A stretch of 64,000 nt of DNA from Vibrio sp. RE88. Its GTDB lineage: Bacteria; Pseudomonadota; Gammaproteobacteria; Enterobacterales; Vibrionaceae. The first letter of the stretch is position 1; each line of letters opens with the position of its first letter. Shown in pieces: positions 26,813-35,500 of this stretch. Both the position numbers and the translations under genes were made by a program. The notes beneath the pieces were generated by a model. That model saw only the letters and a list, made by a program, of their open reading frames with translations. It made no database searches and was not told the origin of the DNA. The DNA lies in NCBI RefSeq assembly GCF_013113835.1, contig NZ_VTYQ01000003.1, forward strand, positions 835,845 to 899,844, read 5' to 3'.

Positions 26813-27681
26813 GCTTGTTTCTCCTGCTGCTGGCGACAGTAATCCGTGTCAGAGCACACGAACATGTGCGTGCCTTGATCGTCCATCACAACCTCATCGA
26901 GGAAAGTCTCTTTGGAACCACAGATTGCGCACGGTTCGTCCCATTTCTGGATTTCAAATGGGTGGTCCTCGAAGTCGAGACTGTGAACTTTTGTATAAGG
27001 TGGAATGGCGTAAATACGCTTTTCGCGCCCCGCACCAAACAACTGCAGTGCGGCCATATGATTCATTTTCGGGTTATCGAATTTTGGAATCGGGGATGGG
27101 TCCATGATGTAGCGATCATTCACACGCACCGGATAGGCATAAGCCGTTGAAATATGACCAAATCGAGCTATGTCTTCATAGAGTTTGACATGCATGATGC
27201 CGTACTCCTGTAGGGCATGCATTTTGCGCGTTTCCGTTTCACGAGGTTCAATAAAACGCAGTGGCTCCGGGATTGGCACTTGATACACCAGTATTTGATC
27301 TTCTTCGAGCGCGGTTTCCGGAATACGGTGACGCGTCTGTATGATGCTGGCCTCCGCCGTCTGCTCGGTTGTTTTTGCACTTGCGATGGTGCGGAAAAAT
27401 TCACGGATAGACACGGCGTTAGTGGTATCGTCAGCCCCCTGATCGATCACTTTGAGTGTGTCAGGCAAGCCAATAATGGCAGCGGTGATCTGCACACCTC
27501 CCGTCCCCCAACCATAAGGCATCGGCATTTCGCGGCCACCAAAAGGCACCTGATAGCCTGGGATCGCCACGGCTTTTAGCAACGCTCGGCGAATCATTCG
27601 CTTCGTCTGCTCATCCAGATACCCGAAGTTGTAACCTGCCGCTCCTTGCGATCCGGCTAGCTGTTGATTTAGTGCATTCAT
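26809..27681 (-). CDS. phnJ: C-P lyase radical-SAM subunit PhnJ
   Basis: PhnJ breaks the carbon-phosphorus bond of ribose 1-alkylphosphonate 5-phosphate using S-adenosylmethionine and a 4Fe-4S cluster. The 290-residue sequence keeps the E. coli pattern: SGYNF-like N-terminus, ALLKAVAIPGYQVPFGGREM, and the C-terminal cysteine set in CAICGS and FVCSDTDYCRQQ that binds the cluster and supplies the catalytic thiol. I start it at the ATG at 27681, which overlaps the phnI stop by one base (TGATG); a GTG one codon upstream is also possible. Confidence 0.96.
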   Translation of the reverse strand: MNALNQQLAGSQGAAGYNFGYLDEQTKRMIRRALLKAVAIPGYQVPFGGREMPMPYGWGTGGVQITAAIIGLPDTLKVIDQGADDTTNAVSIREFFRTIASAKTTEQTAEASIIQTRHRIPETALEEDQILVYQVPIPEPLRFIEPRETETRKMHALQEYGIMHVKLYEDIARFGHISTAYAYPVRVNDRYIMDPSPIPKFDNPKMNHMAALQLFGAGREKRIYAIPPYTKVHSLDFEDHPFEIQKWDEPCAICGSKETFLDEVVMDDQGTHMFVCSDTDYCRQQQEKQA

Positions 27682-28787
27682 CACTCGCCTTCCTGTGTAT
27701 TGTTGTTGCTTTGTTGGGCCATCAGCTCGTCATGTTCCTTATGCATTTTGCGCAAAAGCTCCAGCTCAGACTGGAAATCAACGTAGTGCGGTAATTTAAG
27801 ATGAGAGACAAAACCTGCGGCTTCGACGTTATCTGAATGCGACAAGACAAACTCTTCATCCTGCGCTGGGCTGTCGACCGATTCATCGTACTCGGCGGCT
27901 TGTAGCGCGCGGTCGACGAGCGCCATAGACATCGCTTTGCGCTCAGTGGCACCAAAGGTCAGGCCATAGCCACGAGTGAGTTTAGGCTTGATTTGTTTTG
28001 CCCCGACAAAGCCATTGATCATCTGGCACTCAGTCACCTCAATTTCACCCACGTCGATGCTAAAACCGAGCTCTTCCGGTTCCAAAGACAAGCTGACAAA
28101 ACCGCTACGAATCTCTCCGGCAAATGGGTGGGTGCGACCATAGCCACGCTGAGTGGAATAACTCAGGGCCAATAAAAAACCTTCATCCCCACGCACCAAG
28201 TTTTGCAGACGAGCGCTGCGGTCACAGGGGTAGTTCACCGGATTAACCGTGATGTCTTGCGGCGTTTGATGGTCATCCTCTTCGCTCAACATCATGTCGA
28301 GGTTTTCTAAGATGCCCGAGACTTGTGGGCATGGTTCGCTGTCAGCCTCAGGATTAAGTGGCATGTGTACCGATTCGCCTTCCGCCAGTAAGGAAAAATC
28401 CAATAGGCGATGAGTGTAGTCATAGGTTGGGCCGAGAATTTGTCCGCCCGGCAGATCTTTGTAGGTCGCGGAAATACGACGCTCGATACGCATCTCGCTG
28501 GTATTGACTGGCTGCGCAGTGAGCAATCGCGGTAGCGTGGTCCGGTAAGCACGCAGCAAAAAGATCGCTTCCACCAAATCGCCAGCGGCTTGCTTGATCG
28601 CTAAGGCAGCCAATTGCTTGTCGTAAATCCCGCCTTCGGTCATCACTCTGTCCACAGAACCGGCCAACTGTTCCTGAATTTGATCAACATTCAACTCTGG
28701 CAATGCCGTGTTACCACGGCGTTTTTTCGCCTGAAGCTGGTGAGCAAGACGGATGGCTTTCTCGCCCCCTTTTACGGCAACGTACAT
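27681..28787 (-). CDS. phnI: C-P lyase core subunit PhnI
   Basis: PhnI is the nucleosidase subunit of the C-P lyase core that displaces adenine from ATP. The 368-residue form starts MYVAVKGGEKAI at the ATG at 28787, with GGAGGT before it; the frame is open for another 47 codons upstream, overlapping phnH, but that extension is not part of the family. Recognisable blocks are LPELNVDQIQEQL, AYRTTLPRL, RRISATYKDLPGGQILGPTYDYTHRLLDF and YGLTFGATERKAMSMALVDR. It overlaps phnH by 16 bases. Confidence 0.95.
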   Translation of the reverse strand: MYVAVKGGEKAIRLAHQLQAKKRRGNTALPELNVDQIQEQLAGSVDRVMTEGGIYDKQLAALAIKQAAGDLVEAIFLLRAYRTTLPRLLTAQPVNTSEMRIERRISATYKDLPGGQILGPTYDYTHRLLDFSLLAEGESVHMPLNPEADSEPCPQVSGILENLDMMLSEEDDHQTPQDITVNPVNYPCDRSARLQNLVRGDEGFLLALSYSTQRGYGRTHPFAGEIRSGFVSLSLEPEELGFSIDVGEIEVTECQMINGFVGAKQIKPKLTRGYGLTFGATERKAMSMALVDRALQAAEYDESVDSPAQDEEFVLSHSDNVEAAGFVSHLKLPHYVDFQSELELLRKMHKEHDELMAQQSNNNTQEGE

Positions 28788-29392
28788 GGTGTGACCTCCA
28801 CTTTTGTCGTGCGAGGTACACACAGCACCTGCTGATTTGCCACAAAGATAAAATCGATTCCCAATGGAAAGGGCATCGAGGCCTGACGGGTTTGCAGAAA
28901 CGCCAGCAGTTCCACCGAAGCGCCACATAAGTAGATGGTTCGCTGTGATTCAATCCCCGGGCCACTCAAAGTGAGTTCCGTTCCGGCATCTAGGTTATCC
29001 AACTCGACAATGACGGTGGTTGAGAGGTCTGGGTACTCTTCGTTACCGGGATTGAATGTCAACTGAGACCAATTGTGCTGCTGGTTGTCTCGCGCAGAAA
29101 ATACCGCAAAACTGGCTTGCTGAGGGTGTTCGACCAACGGCGATCCAATGTGGAATTTGATATTTTCGGTGACCGCGCTATCCGCGCTCAGAGAAGGCGA
29201 TAACCAAACAGCGGTAGCGTTATCTGCCATCGCTAAAAGGGTTTGAGTCGCACTACTGACCAGAGAACCGAAGCCATCACAACGGTCGAGGGTGACCACT
29301 TTTCCCGGCTCGGACATGGCTTTAAGCAGCAAGCGAAAACACTGCTGGCTATCATGAACTGCATCTTGAAATGCAGGAGAAATCATACTCAT
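28772..29392 (-). CDS. phnH: C-P lyase core subunit PhnH
   Basis: PhnH is a PLP-transferase-like fold without cofactor that dimerises and joins the PhnGHIJ core. The 206-residue sequence includes FQDAVHDSQQCFRLLLKAMSEPG near the N-terminus and GPGIESQRTIYLCGAS, then FPLGIDFIFVANQQVLCVPRTTKV at the C-terminus. The ATG at 29392 gives the family N-terminus. It overlaps phnI, as often in these operons. Confidence 0.93.
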   Translation of the reverse strand: MSMISPAFQDAVHDSQQCFRLLLKAMSEPGKVVTLDRCDGFGSLVSSATQTLLAMADNATAVWLSPSLSADSAVTENIKFHIGSPLVEHPQQASFAVFSARDNQQHNWSQLTFNPGNEEYPDLSTTVIVELDNLDAGTELTLSGPGIESQRTIYLCGASVELLAFLQTRQASMPFPLGIDFIFVANQQVLCVPRTTKVEVTPCTLP

Positions 29393-29434
29393 GGAATGTA
29401 TTTAACCTGTTTTATGGGTGATTGGTGGGCGGTG

Positions 29435-29881
29435 TTAATCTTCGCCACGAACCATGGTGAAAAAGTCCACTTTGCTCGACGCCACTTCTTGAGCACGTTG
29501 TGAGTCACGCTCATGCTTAAGGGCGGCCAGCGGCTCAATCAACTGACTGTTGAGCACTTCGAGGTACTGGTCGTTTTGCATCAAAGCGTCTATCACAGCC
29601 GCTAATTCTGCATGGGGTTTGTTGCGCCCCTGAAGGTAGCTGTAGCCAAGCTCTCCACTGCTGAGTTTGATCACAGCTCGGGTAATGGTGGCATCGCCCA
29701 CGTTGAATTGACGCCCCGTAGAACCCATTCGAGCCCTCACTTGTGCTAACCCTATTTCTGACTGACGAACCATGGCGTACTCAGGGGCCAGAGCCAGCGT
29801 GTCCCAACGCGATTTCAGCTCCGAGAACTGACTCTGTGCGAGTACAGACATCCATTTTTGTCGCTCTTTCAAAGCTGTCAT
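29435..29881 (-). CDS. phnG: C-P lyase core subunit PhnG
   Basis: PhnG is the small core subunit of C-P lyase. The 148-residue protein shows RQKWMSVLAQSQ at the start, then VRARMGSTGRQFNVGDATITRAVIKL and GELGYSYLQGRNKPHAELAAVIDALMQ, the standard PhnG blocks. Its ATG follows the phnF stop with no gap (TAA ATG), so phnF and phnG are in one transcript. Confidence 0.94.
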   Translation of the reverse strand: MTALKERQKWMSVLAQSQFSELKSRWDTLALAPEYAMVRQSEIGLAQVRARMGSTGRQFNVGDATITRAVIKLSSGELGYSYLQGRNKPHAELAAVIDALMQNDQYLEVLNSQLIEPLAALKHERDSQRAQEVASSKVDFFTMVRGED

Positions 29882-30577
29882 TTAGTGCTCCATAACGATT
29901 TCAGTTGCATCTGCACGGGTATGGGAAGTGGAGAATTCCGCAATGGTTTCCGTGCCTTTGATGACATTGGTGGTTTTAATTTTGAGTAGCGGAGTGTTGG
30001 TGCTGATCTGCAGCAAACGACACTCTTCATTGGATGGAATCTTTGCACCGACTCGGGTCTCTTTCCGTTCCAGACTGATATCCAGCCCACGCTGAATAAA
30101 TTGATGCAGCGAACCATTGGTGAAGTTTTTCAACACTGGCCACCAGGTGGTATCGGACAGGTAGTGGTCAATAATGGTGCGTGGTGACTCTTCCGTTTTG
30201 CGCAAAGTGCGGATGTGGATGATCTTGCTCCCTTCATCAATCCCCAAATACCGCGCGATCTTGGGTGAAGCGGAGATCATTCGTGACTGAAGCACCTCAC
30301 TACGGGGCATGGCGCCCTGCTCTATCAGGTTTTTAGTAAAGTGCGCCCCAGAGTGCAGGCGATACTCTTTTGGCTGGCGTACCACCATATTGCCTTTACC
30401 TTGATGGCGCTGAACCAAGCCATTGTTCACCAGCTCATCAATGGCACGGCGAAGCGTGTGGCGGTTAACCGAGAATCGCTGGGCTAAAGTGGCCTCAGGA
30501 GGGAGATACTCTCCCGGGACAAAGCAATCACTGACTTCCTTTTCTAGGACGGACGCAATATCTAAGTAAATTGGCAT
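29882..30577 (-). CDS. phnF: GntR-family (UTRA domain) phosphonate regulator PhnF
   Basis: PhnF is a HutC-subfamily transcription factor. The 231-residue protein has an N-terminal winged helix (about 1-70, with LPPEATLAQRFSVNRHTLRRAID) and a C-terminal UTRA ligand domain (about 85-230). I start it at MPIYLD (30577), preceded by AAGAGAA; another ATG lies eight codons upstream. A near-perfect palindrome, CTTATCTAGACAAG, lies just upstream of this gene and a perfect copy precedes phnC, so it probably represses the operon and itself. The ligand is unknown. Confidence 0.93.
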   Translation of the reverse strand: MPIYLDIASVLEKEVSDCFVPGEYLPPEATLAQRFSVNRHTLRRAIDELVNNGLVQRHQGKGNMVVRQPKEYRLHSGAHFTKNLIEQGAMPRSEVLQSRMISASPKIARYLGIDEGSKIIHIRTLRKTEESPRTIIDHYLSDTTWWPVLKNFTNGSLHQFIQRGLDISLERKETRVGAKIPSNEECRLLQISTNTPLLKIKTTNVIKGTETIAEFSTSHTRADATEIVMEH

Positions 30578-30604
30578 CGTATTCTCTTTCTTGTTTGGCA
30601 TTGG

Positions 30605-30618
30605 CTTATCTAGACAAG
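30605..30618. promoter_or_regulatory. Candidate PhnF operator upstream of phnF
   Basis: CTTATCTAGACAAG differs by one base from the perfect palindrome at 33414-33427. It lies in the 67-base gap between phnE and phnF, 28 bases before the phnF start, so it may govern an internal promoter. Confidence 0.6.
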
Positions 30619-30644
30619 TTGAAGTAAATCAATCCAACGTTGGC

Positions 30645-31433
30645 CTAGATAAACTTCTTGCGAATGATCTGAGAAACAAAATCGATGATGCTGACGGTGA
30701 CAATCACAATCGCCATGATGGCCGCGGTCTGCTGGAGCTGGAATCCTGAAATGGATTGCCACAGTAGGACACCAATCCCTCCAGCCCCCACCATACCGAC
30801 AACGGTTGCTGAGCGAATGTTGGACTCCAATCGGTAAAGGGAATAGGAGATCCAAAGTGGCATTACCTGTGGAATCACACCGTAGAGAATCACTTCCAGC
30901 GAGTTCGCCCCCGTGGCTTTAACGCCCTCTACCGGACCAGGCTCAATGGCTTCAATGGCTTCTGCGAAGAGCTTCGCCAGCACCCCTGTCGTATGAACGA
31001 ACAAAGCCATCACTCCGGCAAAGGGACCAAGTCCCACCACCACTACAAACAGCATCGCAAACACCATTTCGTTGATTGCACGCAAGCAGTCCATCAGACG
31101 ACGAACAGGAAATGACACCCAAGACGGCATCAGATTTTCGGCACTGAGGATGCCAAATGGAATCGCAAACAATACCGAAAGTACCGTGCCCCATATGCCG
31201 ACCTGAATCGTCACCAACATTTCCTGAAGGTAGATATTGCTTTCACTGAAATCGGCCGGAAAAAAATCATTCAATAGCTGAACCATGTTTTCCGGATGCT
31301 CTAAGAAGGTCATCGGCGCCATTTCTGCACCTCTCCATGCCCAACTAAGAACCAAAAGTACTGCTACTGCGATAATGCTGTTCTTGATTGATAACTTTGA
31401 AGAAGGCTCGTAACTGTGAGTTGTCGCTGTCAT
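30645..31433 (-). CDS. phnE: Phosphonate ABC transporter permease PhnE
   Basis: PhnE is the membrane subunit of the phosphonate importer. The 262-residue protein has about six hydrophobic helices and the conserved cytoplasmic EAA-type loop [19 protein letters not shown] that contacts the ATPase, followed by [18 protein letters not shown] start it at the ATG at 31433 ([10 protein letters not shown]), preceded by GAGAAGAG. It lies between phnD and phnF in the operon. Confidence 0.94.
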   Translation of the reverse strand: MTATTHSYEPSSKLSIKNSIIAVAVLLVLSWAWRGAEMAPMTFLEHPENMVQLLNDFFPADFSESNIYLQEMLVTIQVGIWGTVLSVLFAIPFGILSAENLMPSWVSFPVRRLMDCLRAINEMVFAMLFVVVVGLGPFAGVMALFVHTTGVLAKLFAEAIEAIEPGPVEGVKATGANSLEVILYGVIPQVMPLWISYSLYRLESNIRSATVVGMVGAGGIGVLLWQSISGFQLQQTAAIMAIVIVTVSIIDFVSQIIRKKFI

Positions 31434-31487
31434 TGTTTTATTCTCTTCTCGGCGCCACACCATGGTGGCACCGCAATTTAATTGGCC

Positions 31488-32483
31488 TTATAGGGCGTCC
31501 ATTTGAGCTTGTAGCTTGTCGATTTGGGCTTGATACTTAGCCACACGTGCTGCTTTCACCTTGTCACTCAGGTTGGTGTTGTTTTGGGCTTCAACGAGTT
31601 TTTTGAACGCATCCATCTGGCGGATTGGCAAGAGCTGATTGTTGTCGGTCGGGGCAAAACCAGACCAGGCAAGCAGACCAAGATTTTCCAGTGCCTGCTT
31701 ATTGCCGTCTTTGCCATAATTGACGAAAAACGCCCGTGCTTTGCTTTTCAGCTCAGGATCAAGCTGCTTACGGTACGTCACTACATCAGAAGGGATCAGG
31801 TCAGACTGCCACACCACTTTGAGCTTCTTAAACAAATCAGGATTGCTCTCTTTGATGCGGATTAGGTTCATCGTATGGTTAGTGGCGACATCCACTTGCT
31901 GATTGGCGATGGCCATAACATTGGTGCCATGACTGGCAATGATGTTTCGTTCAAAGTCGTTTGCCGAAATGCCATTTTTGGCAAAAGCTTGGAAGTTCGG
32001 TACCAAAAAACCCGATGTCGAGTTAGGGTCGCCATTGCCCAGCTTGAGAGATTGGCGCTGCTCGATGACATCCTGCAGTGAGTTAAGGTTGTCGTTATCC
32101 GCATTAACAATCAGCAGGCTGTAATAGCCTTCTAAGCCTTCTTCATTGATATAGCGAGCAAAGATCTCAGCATCGGCTCTGTCGACCGCTTCCATTGCCG
32201 CTTTATTGCCATAGTAGGCAAAGTCGATTTTGCCAAAACGCTGTGCCTGAATAATGCCCGCGTAGTCTGGGGCAAAATACGCTTTCACCGGCACTCCAAG
32301 TGCTAGGCTTAAATCGTTCAGCAATGGCTCCCAGCGCTGGCTCAGGTTTTGCTGCGCATCCGTTCCAATGATGCCAAAGTTAATTTCATCCTTTGCCAGC
32401 GCATGACCCGCTGTCAGTGTGGTCATCAGCAAGGTTGCCAGCGTGGTGACTTTTTTCAGTCCCGATTTCACAGAATCAAACAT
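31488..32483 (-). CDS. phnD: Phosphonate-binding periplasmic protein PhnD
   Basis: PhnD captures phosphonates in the periplasm and delivers them to PhnE. The 331-residue precursor has a signal peptide ending near residue 30 (TAGHALA), then a type II binding-protein fold with INFGIIGTDAQQNLSQRWEP, DFAYYGNKAAMEA and NPNSTSGFLVPNF-like GDPNSTSGFLVPN. The C-terminal helix is Lys/Gln-rich. A ribosome site AGGAAAC precedes the ATG. Confidence 0.95.
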   Translation of the reverse strand: MFDSVKSGLKKVTTLATLLMTTLTAGHALAKDEINFGIIGTDAQQNLSQRWEPLLNDLSLALGVPVKAYFAPDYAGIIQAQRFGKIDFAYYGNKAAMEAVDRADAEIFARYINEEGLEGYYSLLIVNADNDNLNSLQDVIEQRQSLKLGNGDPNSTSGFLVPNFQAFAKNGISANDFERNIIASHGTNVMAIANQQVDVATNHTMNLIRIKESNPDLFKKLKVVWQSDLIPSDVVTYRKQLDPELKSKARAFFVNYGKDGNKQALENLGLLAWSGFAPTDNNQLLPIRQMDAFKKLVEAQNNTNLSDKVKAARVAKYQAQIDKLQAQMDAL

Positions 32484-32499
32484 GTCCAGTTTCCTGATA

Positions 32500-33312
32500 T
32501 TAAAACGACGCGGCTAACACGTCGGACGGTTGAATGGCTTGGGGCTTGTCCGAGGTGTTCGAACGATAGAGATCTTCAAGCTGAGTTTTAGATAGGTGAG
32601 CGCTTTGGCCTTGATAGAACACGCGGCCATTTTTCAACGCGACGATGCTTTCACAGTATTTCAAGGCATGATCAACCTGATGTAAGGTCACAATCACAGG
32701 AATGCCTTCTTTCTCGTTGATGTCCTGTAGTAGCTCCATCACGACACGGGCGGACTCAGGATCGAGTGACGCAATCGGCTCATCGGCAAAAATGATCTGT
32801 GCGTTTTGCATCAATGCGCGAGCAATCGCTACGCGTTGCTGCTGACCACCAGACAAATTACCTACACGCTGCGTGGCATACTGCTCCATGCCGACTCGAC
32901 GTAATGCTTCCAGTGCTTGATGCTGCTGCTTAGCGGTAAACAACCCCGTCAGCGTGCGCCATTTGGCGGTAGAACCTAAGGCTCCGATCAGCACATTGGT
33001 CATCACGGATAGGCGGTTAACCAAATTGAATTGTTGGAATATGTACCCCGCCTGAGCTCGACAGGCGCGCACATTACGCGAAGCTTTACCCTGTGTTTGG
33101 ACGGTTTGACCAAGCACCTGTATTTCAGCGCCGGCATTGCGGTCACCAATAATCAGGCCGCTCAGGTGGCGTAGCAAAGTTGACTTGCCTGAGCCAGATG
33201 GCCCAAGTAAAGCCGTCATCTTGCGGCTACTAATGGTCAGGTTGATGTCATCCAGTGCTTTATTTTCACCGAATGTTTTGTTGACCTTTTTCACTTCAAT
33301 GATGTTGTTCAT
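32500..33312 (-). CDS. phnC: Phosphonate ABC transporter ATP-binding protein PhnC
   Basis: PhnC powers the phosphonate importer. The 270-residue ATPase has Walker [40 protein letters not shown] (a PhnC-type segment), signature LSGGQQQRVAIARAL and Walker B IIFADEPIASLDPES. The ATG at 33312 (MNNIIEVKKV) gives the family N-terminus; the frame is open ten codons further. It is the first gene of the phn operon and is preceded by the probable PhnF operator. Confidence 0.95.
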   Translation of the reverse strand: MNNIIEVKKVNKTFGENKALDDINLTISSRKMTALLGPSGSGKSTLLRHLSGLIIGDRNAGAEIQVLGQTVQTQGKASRNVRACRAQAGYIFQQFNLVNRLSVMTNVLIGALGSTAKWRTLTGLFTAKQQHQALEALRRVGMEQYATQRVGNLSGGQQQRVAIARALMQNAQIIFADEPIASLDPESARVVMELLQDINEKEGIPVIVTLHQVDHALKYCESIVALKNGRVFYQGQSAHLSKTQLEDLYRSNTSDKPQAIQPSDVLAASF

Positions 33313-33391
33313 CGTCAATGTCCCTTTTGGATTTAGGGCCACTTTGAAGCGTAAATATTAAAGTTAAGTGTCTGTTTTCTTGCAAAATTGC

Positions 33392-33427
33392 AACATAGTA
33401 AATTCAATGCGCACTTGTCTAGACAAG
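33392..33427 (-). promoter_or_regulatory. phn operon promoter with perfect PhnF operator palindrome
   Basis: The perfect 14-bp palindrome CTTGTCTAGACAAG lies at 33414-33427, about 100 bases before phnC. Immediately downstream on the minus strand is a possible -10, TACTAT, about 15 bases from TAGACA inside the palindrome, so a bound protein would cover the -35 region. A tandem TTGCAA pair follows. I find no clear Pho box (CTGTCAT repeats) here. Confidence 0.65.
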
Positions 33428-33519
33428 CATAATTGGCTGTTTTTATTCATGAAAAAATCAATCAGCCGCAGGAAGCAACCAGACTTATATACAGTGAGAA
33501 TTCATAGTAATTTGATATA

Positions 33520-33545
33520 AAAAAAGCGCCTCATCGGGAGGCGCT
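33520..33545 (-). terminator. Terminator of metY
   Basis: Stem AGCGCCTC/GAGGCGCT (33525-33532 with 33538-33545) followed on the minus strand by a long T-run. It begins about 19 bases past the metY stop and insulates the phn operon from metY. Confidence 0.88.
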
Positions 33546-33563
33546 CATCCAGTTACGGTAATC

Positions 33564-34832
33564 TTAAGCACTCAGTGCCTGTTCCAGATCCGCAAGAATG
33601 TCATCAATGTGCTCAATGCCCACAGAAAGTCGAATCATTTCCGGCGAAACACCAGCTTGCTGTTGCTCTGCTTCGCTTAACTGGCGGTGGGTAGTGGAAG
33701 CGGGATGGCAAGCCAGGGATTTGGCATCACCGATGTTGACCAGTCGCTTAAAGATTTTCAGTGCATCATAGAAACGTACTCCGGCGTCGTAGCCATCTTT
33801 AAGACCAAAAGACAGAATCGCCGAAGGTTTACCTTTCATGTACTTCTCAGCCAACGGGTAATGCTCTGAGGTTGGTAAGCCCGCATAGCTCACCCAACTG
33901 ACTTTGTCGTGCTGGTTGAGGAATTCTGCCACTTTGAGCGCATTTTCTGTATGACGCTCCATACGCAGAGATAGGGTTTCCAGCCCTTGGATCAGCATAA
34001 AGGCATTCATTGGTGATAACGCGGCGCCAGTGTTACGCAGTGGTACTGTCCTAGCTCGACCAATGAAGGCTGCCTCACCAAACGCTTCGCTGTACACCAC
34101 GCCATGGTAAGACGGTTCGGGCTGATTAAAGACAGGGAAGCGGTCTTTGTACTGCGCCCAAGGGAATTTACCGGAATCGATAATGATGCCGCCCAACGTC
34201 GTTCCGTGCCCGCCCACATATTTCGTTAAGGAGTGAACGACAATATCGGCACCAAACTCAATTGGCTTACATAGCGCTGGAGTCGCCACTGTATTATCGA
34301 CAATCACTGGAACTCCTTTGGCATGAGCCAGCTCCGCAACACGCTCTAAATCAATAATGTTACCTGCCGGGTTACCGATACTTTCACAGTAAATCGCTTT
34401 AGTGTTGTCATCGATCAGTTCAGCGAGACTTTCAGGTTTATCGTCCTTCGCGAATTTCACCTCGATACCTTGGTTGGGCAACATATGGGCGAACAGCGTG
34501 TAGGTACCACCATAAAGCTGAGGAGTCGAAATGATGTTGTCACCAGTCTGAGCCAGCGTCAGAATCGCGTAGTTGATCGCCGCGCTCCCCGCACTGACCA
34601 CCAGACCTGCAATCCCCCCTTCCAGCGCAGCCATACGTTTTTCCAGCACATCATTGGTCGGGTTCATAATCCGGGTGTAGATGTTCCCCGGTACTTCGAG
34701 GTTAAACAAATCAGCGCCATGTTGAGCGTTGTCAAACTCGTAGGCAACCGTCTGATAGATAGGCGTTGCTACCGATTTGGTGGTTGGGTCAGTTTCATAA
34801 CCAAAGTGAATTGATAAGGTTTCGTCTTTCAT
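33564..34832 (-). CDS. O-acetylhomoserine (thiol)-lyase, MetY type
   Basis: This PLP enzyme of the Cys/Met metabolism family makes homocysteine from O-acetylhomoserine and sulfide. The 422-residue length is that of OAH sulfhydrylases rather than the ~385 of cystathionine gamma-synthase. Key features are IYTRIMNPTNDVLEKRMAALEGG, SAGSAAINYAI, TPQLYGGTYTLF, the cofactor Asp in VIVDNTVATP, and Lys204 in HSLTKYVGGHG. The end has SVGIEHIDDILADL. AGGAAGG precedes the ATG. It is a single-gene unit with its own terminator. Confidence 0.92.
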   Translation of the reverse strand: MKDETLSIHFGYETDPTTKSVATPIYQTVAYEFDNAQHGADLFNLEVPGNIYTRIMNPTNDVLEKRMAALEGGIAGLVVSAGSAAINYAILTLAQTGDNIISTPQLYGGTYTLFAHMLPNQGIEVKFAKDDKPESLAELIDDNTKAIYCESIGNPAGNIIDLERVAELAHAKGVPVIVDNTVATPALCKPIEFGADIVVHSLTKYVGGHGTTLGGIIIDSGKFPWAQYKDRFPVFNQPEPSYHGVVYSEAFGEAAFIGRARTVPLRNTGAALSPMNAFMLIQGLETLSLRMERHTENALKVAEFLNQHDKVSWVSYAGLPTSEHYPLAEKYMKGKPSAILSFGLKDGYDAGVRFYDALKIFKRLVNIGDAKSLACHPASTTHRQLSEAEQQQAGVSPEMIRLSVGIEHIDDILADLEQALSA

Positions 34833-34948
34833 ATACCTTCCTTGGGCAAGCGAATAAATGTGGAATTAATGTCTTATCAATAAACATCCATATTGTGTTC
34901 AAAACTTAATCATACTGTGAATGCATTCACACTAAACCCTTGAAAATC

Positions 34949-35500
34949 ATGACTGACAAGATTCTGCTAAATACGCCTCTTTATACCTTTTGTCACCAAC
35001 TGGACACGGCCAACATAACGGATCTCTCGTTGTTTACGCCAGCTGAGAAACAAGTGTGGCAAGACAAAATAGCCCTGCTGCAAAAACAACTAACAGCGCT
35101 GCCACATTTAGCCGGACAAGTGATATTACGCTTACCAATGGATCTAGACAGTGAAGAGATTGACGCTGTAGTGCTTTATCGTGGAATCGTATTTGTCATT
35201 CAACTTGAACTTGAGAGTAATGAGTATCAGGCGGACTCGATAACCCGCGTTTATCAGGCAGCCCGCCAGTTGAAAGATCTTACGCCTCTCAATAAAGCGC
35301 TGTACATGGTTCCCGTGCTACTGGCAGCCAAAGCCCAACCTCAGGCAGGGCCGTTGGCCGCTTCCCAAGATTTATTGTTTGATACCATGTGTGACTCTGG
35401 CGAGTATTTATCTGCGCTGATCGAGCACTTTTCCAACCAGTTTAAAGCGGATGAGATCGATGCTGAAAACTGGTTGGTACAACATTATCGCAGTCTCTAA
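34949..35500 (+). CDS. Hypothetical protein, possibly degenerate PD-(D/E)XK nuclease fold
   Basis: I do not recognise a named family for this 183-residue protein. Residues about 70-110 read EEIDAVVLYRGIVFVIQLELES...ITRVYQAARQLKDL, which resembles the start of the DUF2075/NERD-like nuclease fold: a strand with a metal Asp, a strand normally ending E-x-K, then a helix of the form Q...YA.DL. Here the E-x-K is Q-L-E, so nuclease activity would be lost. Start is uncertain: ATG at 34949 or TTG at 34940, neither with a good ribosome site. It is convergent with the K+-channel gene and overlaps its end by four bases. Confidence 0.6.
   Translation: MTDKILLNTPLYTFCHQLDTANITDLSLFTPAEKQVWQDKIALLQKQLTALPHLAGQVILRLPMDLDSEEIDAVVLYRGIVFVIQLELESNEYQADSITRVYQAARQLKDLTPLNKALYMVPVLLAAKAQPQAGPLAASQDLLFDTMCDSGEYLSALIEHFSNQFKADEIDAENWLVQHYRSL

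Noticed and set aside
28788..28928. N-terminal extension of phnI
   Set aside because: The open frame upstream of the phnI ATG is inside phnH and not family sequence; a strong GGAGGT supports the internal start.
33313..33563. Pho box upstream of phnC
   Set aside because: I looked for tandem CTGTCAT with 11-base period; only a weak CTGTATATAAGTCTGG-like stretch is present, with wrong spacing.
34833..34948. MetJ box or SAM riboswitch upstream of metY
   Set aside because: Only a weak AGACATTA-like half site is seen in this short gap, and there is no room for a SAM riboswitch.
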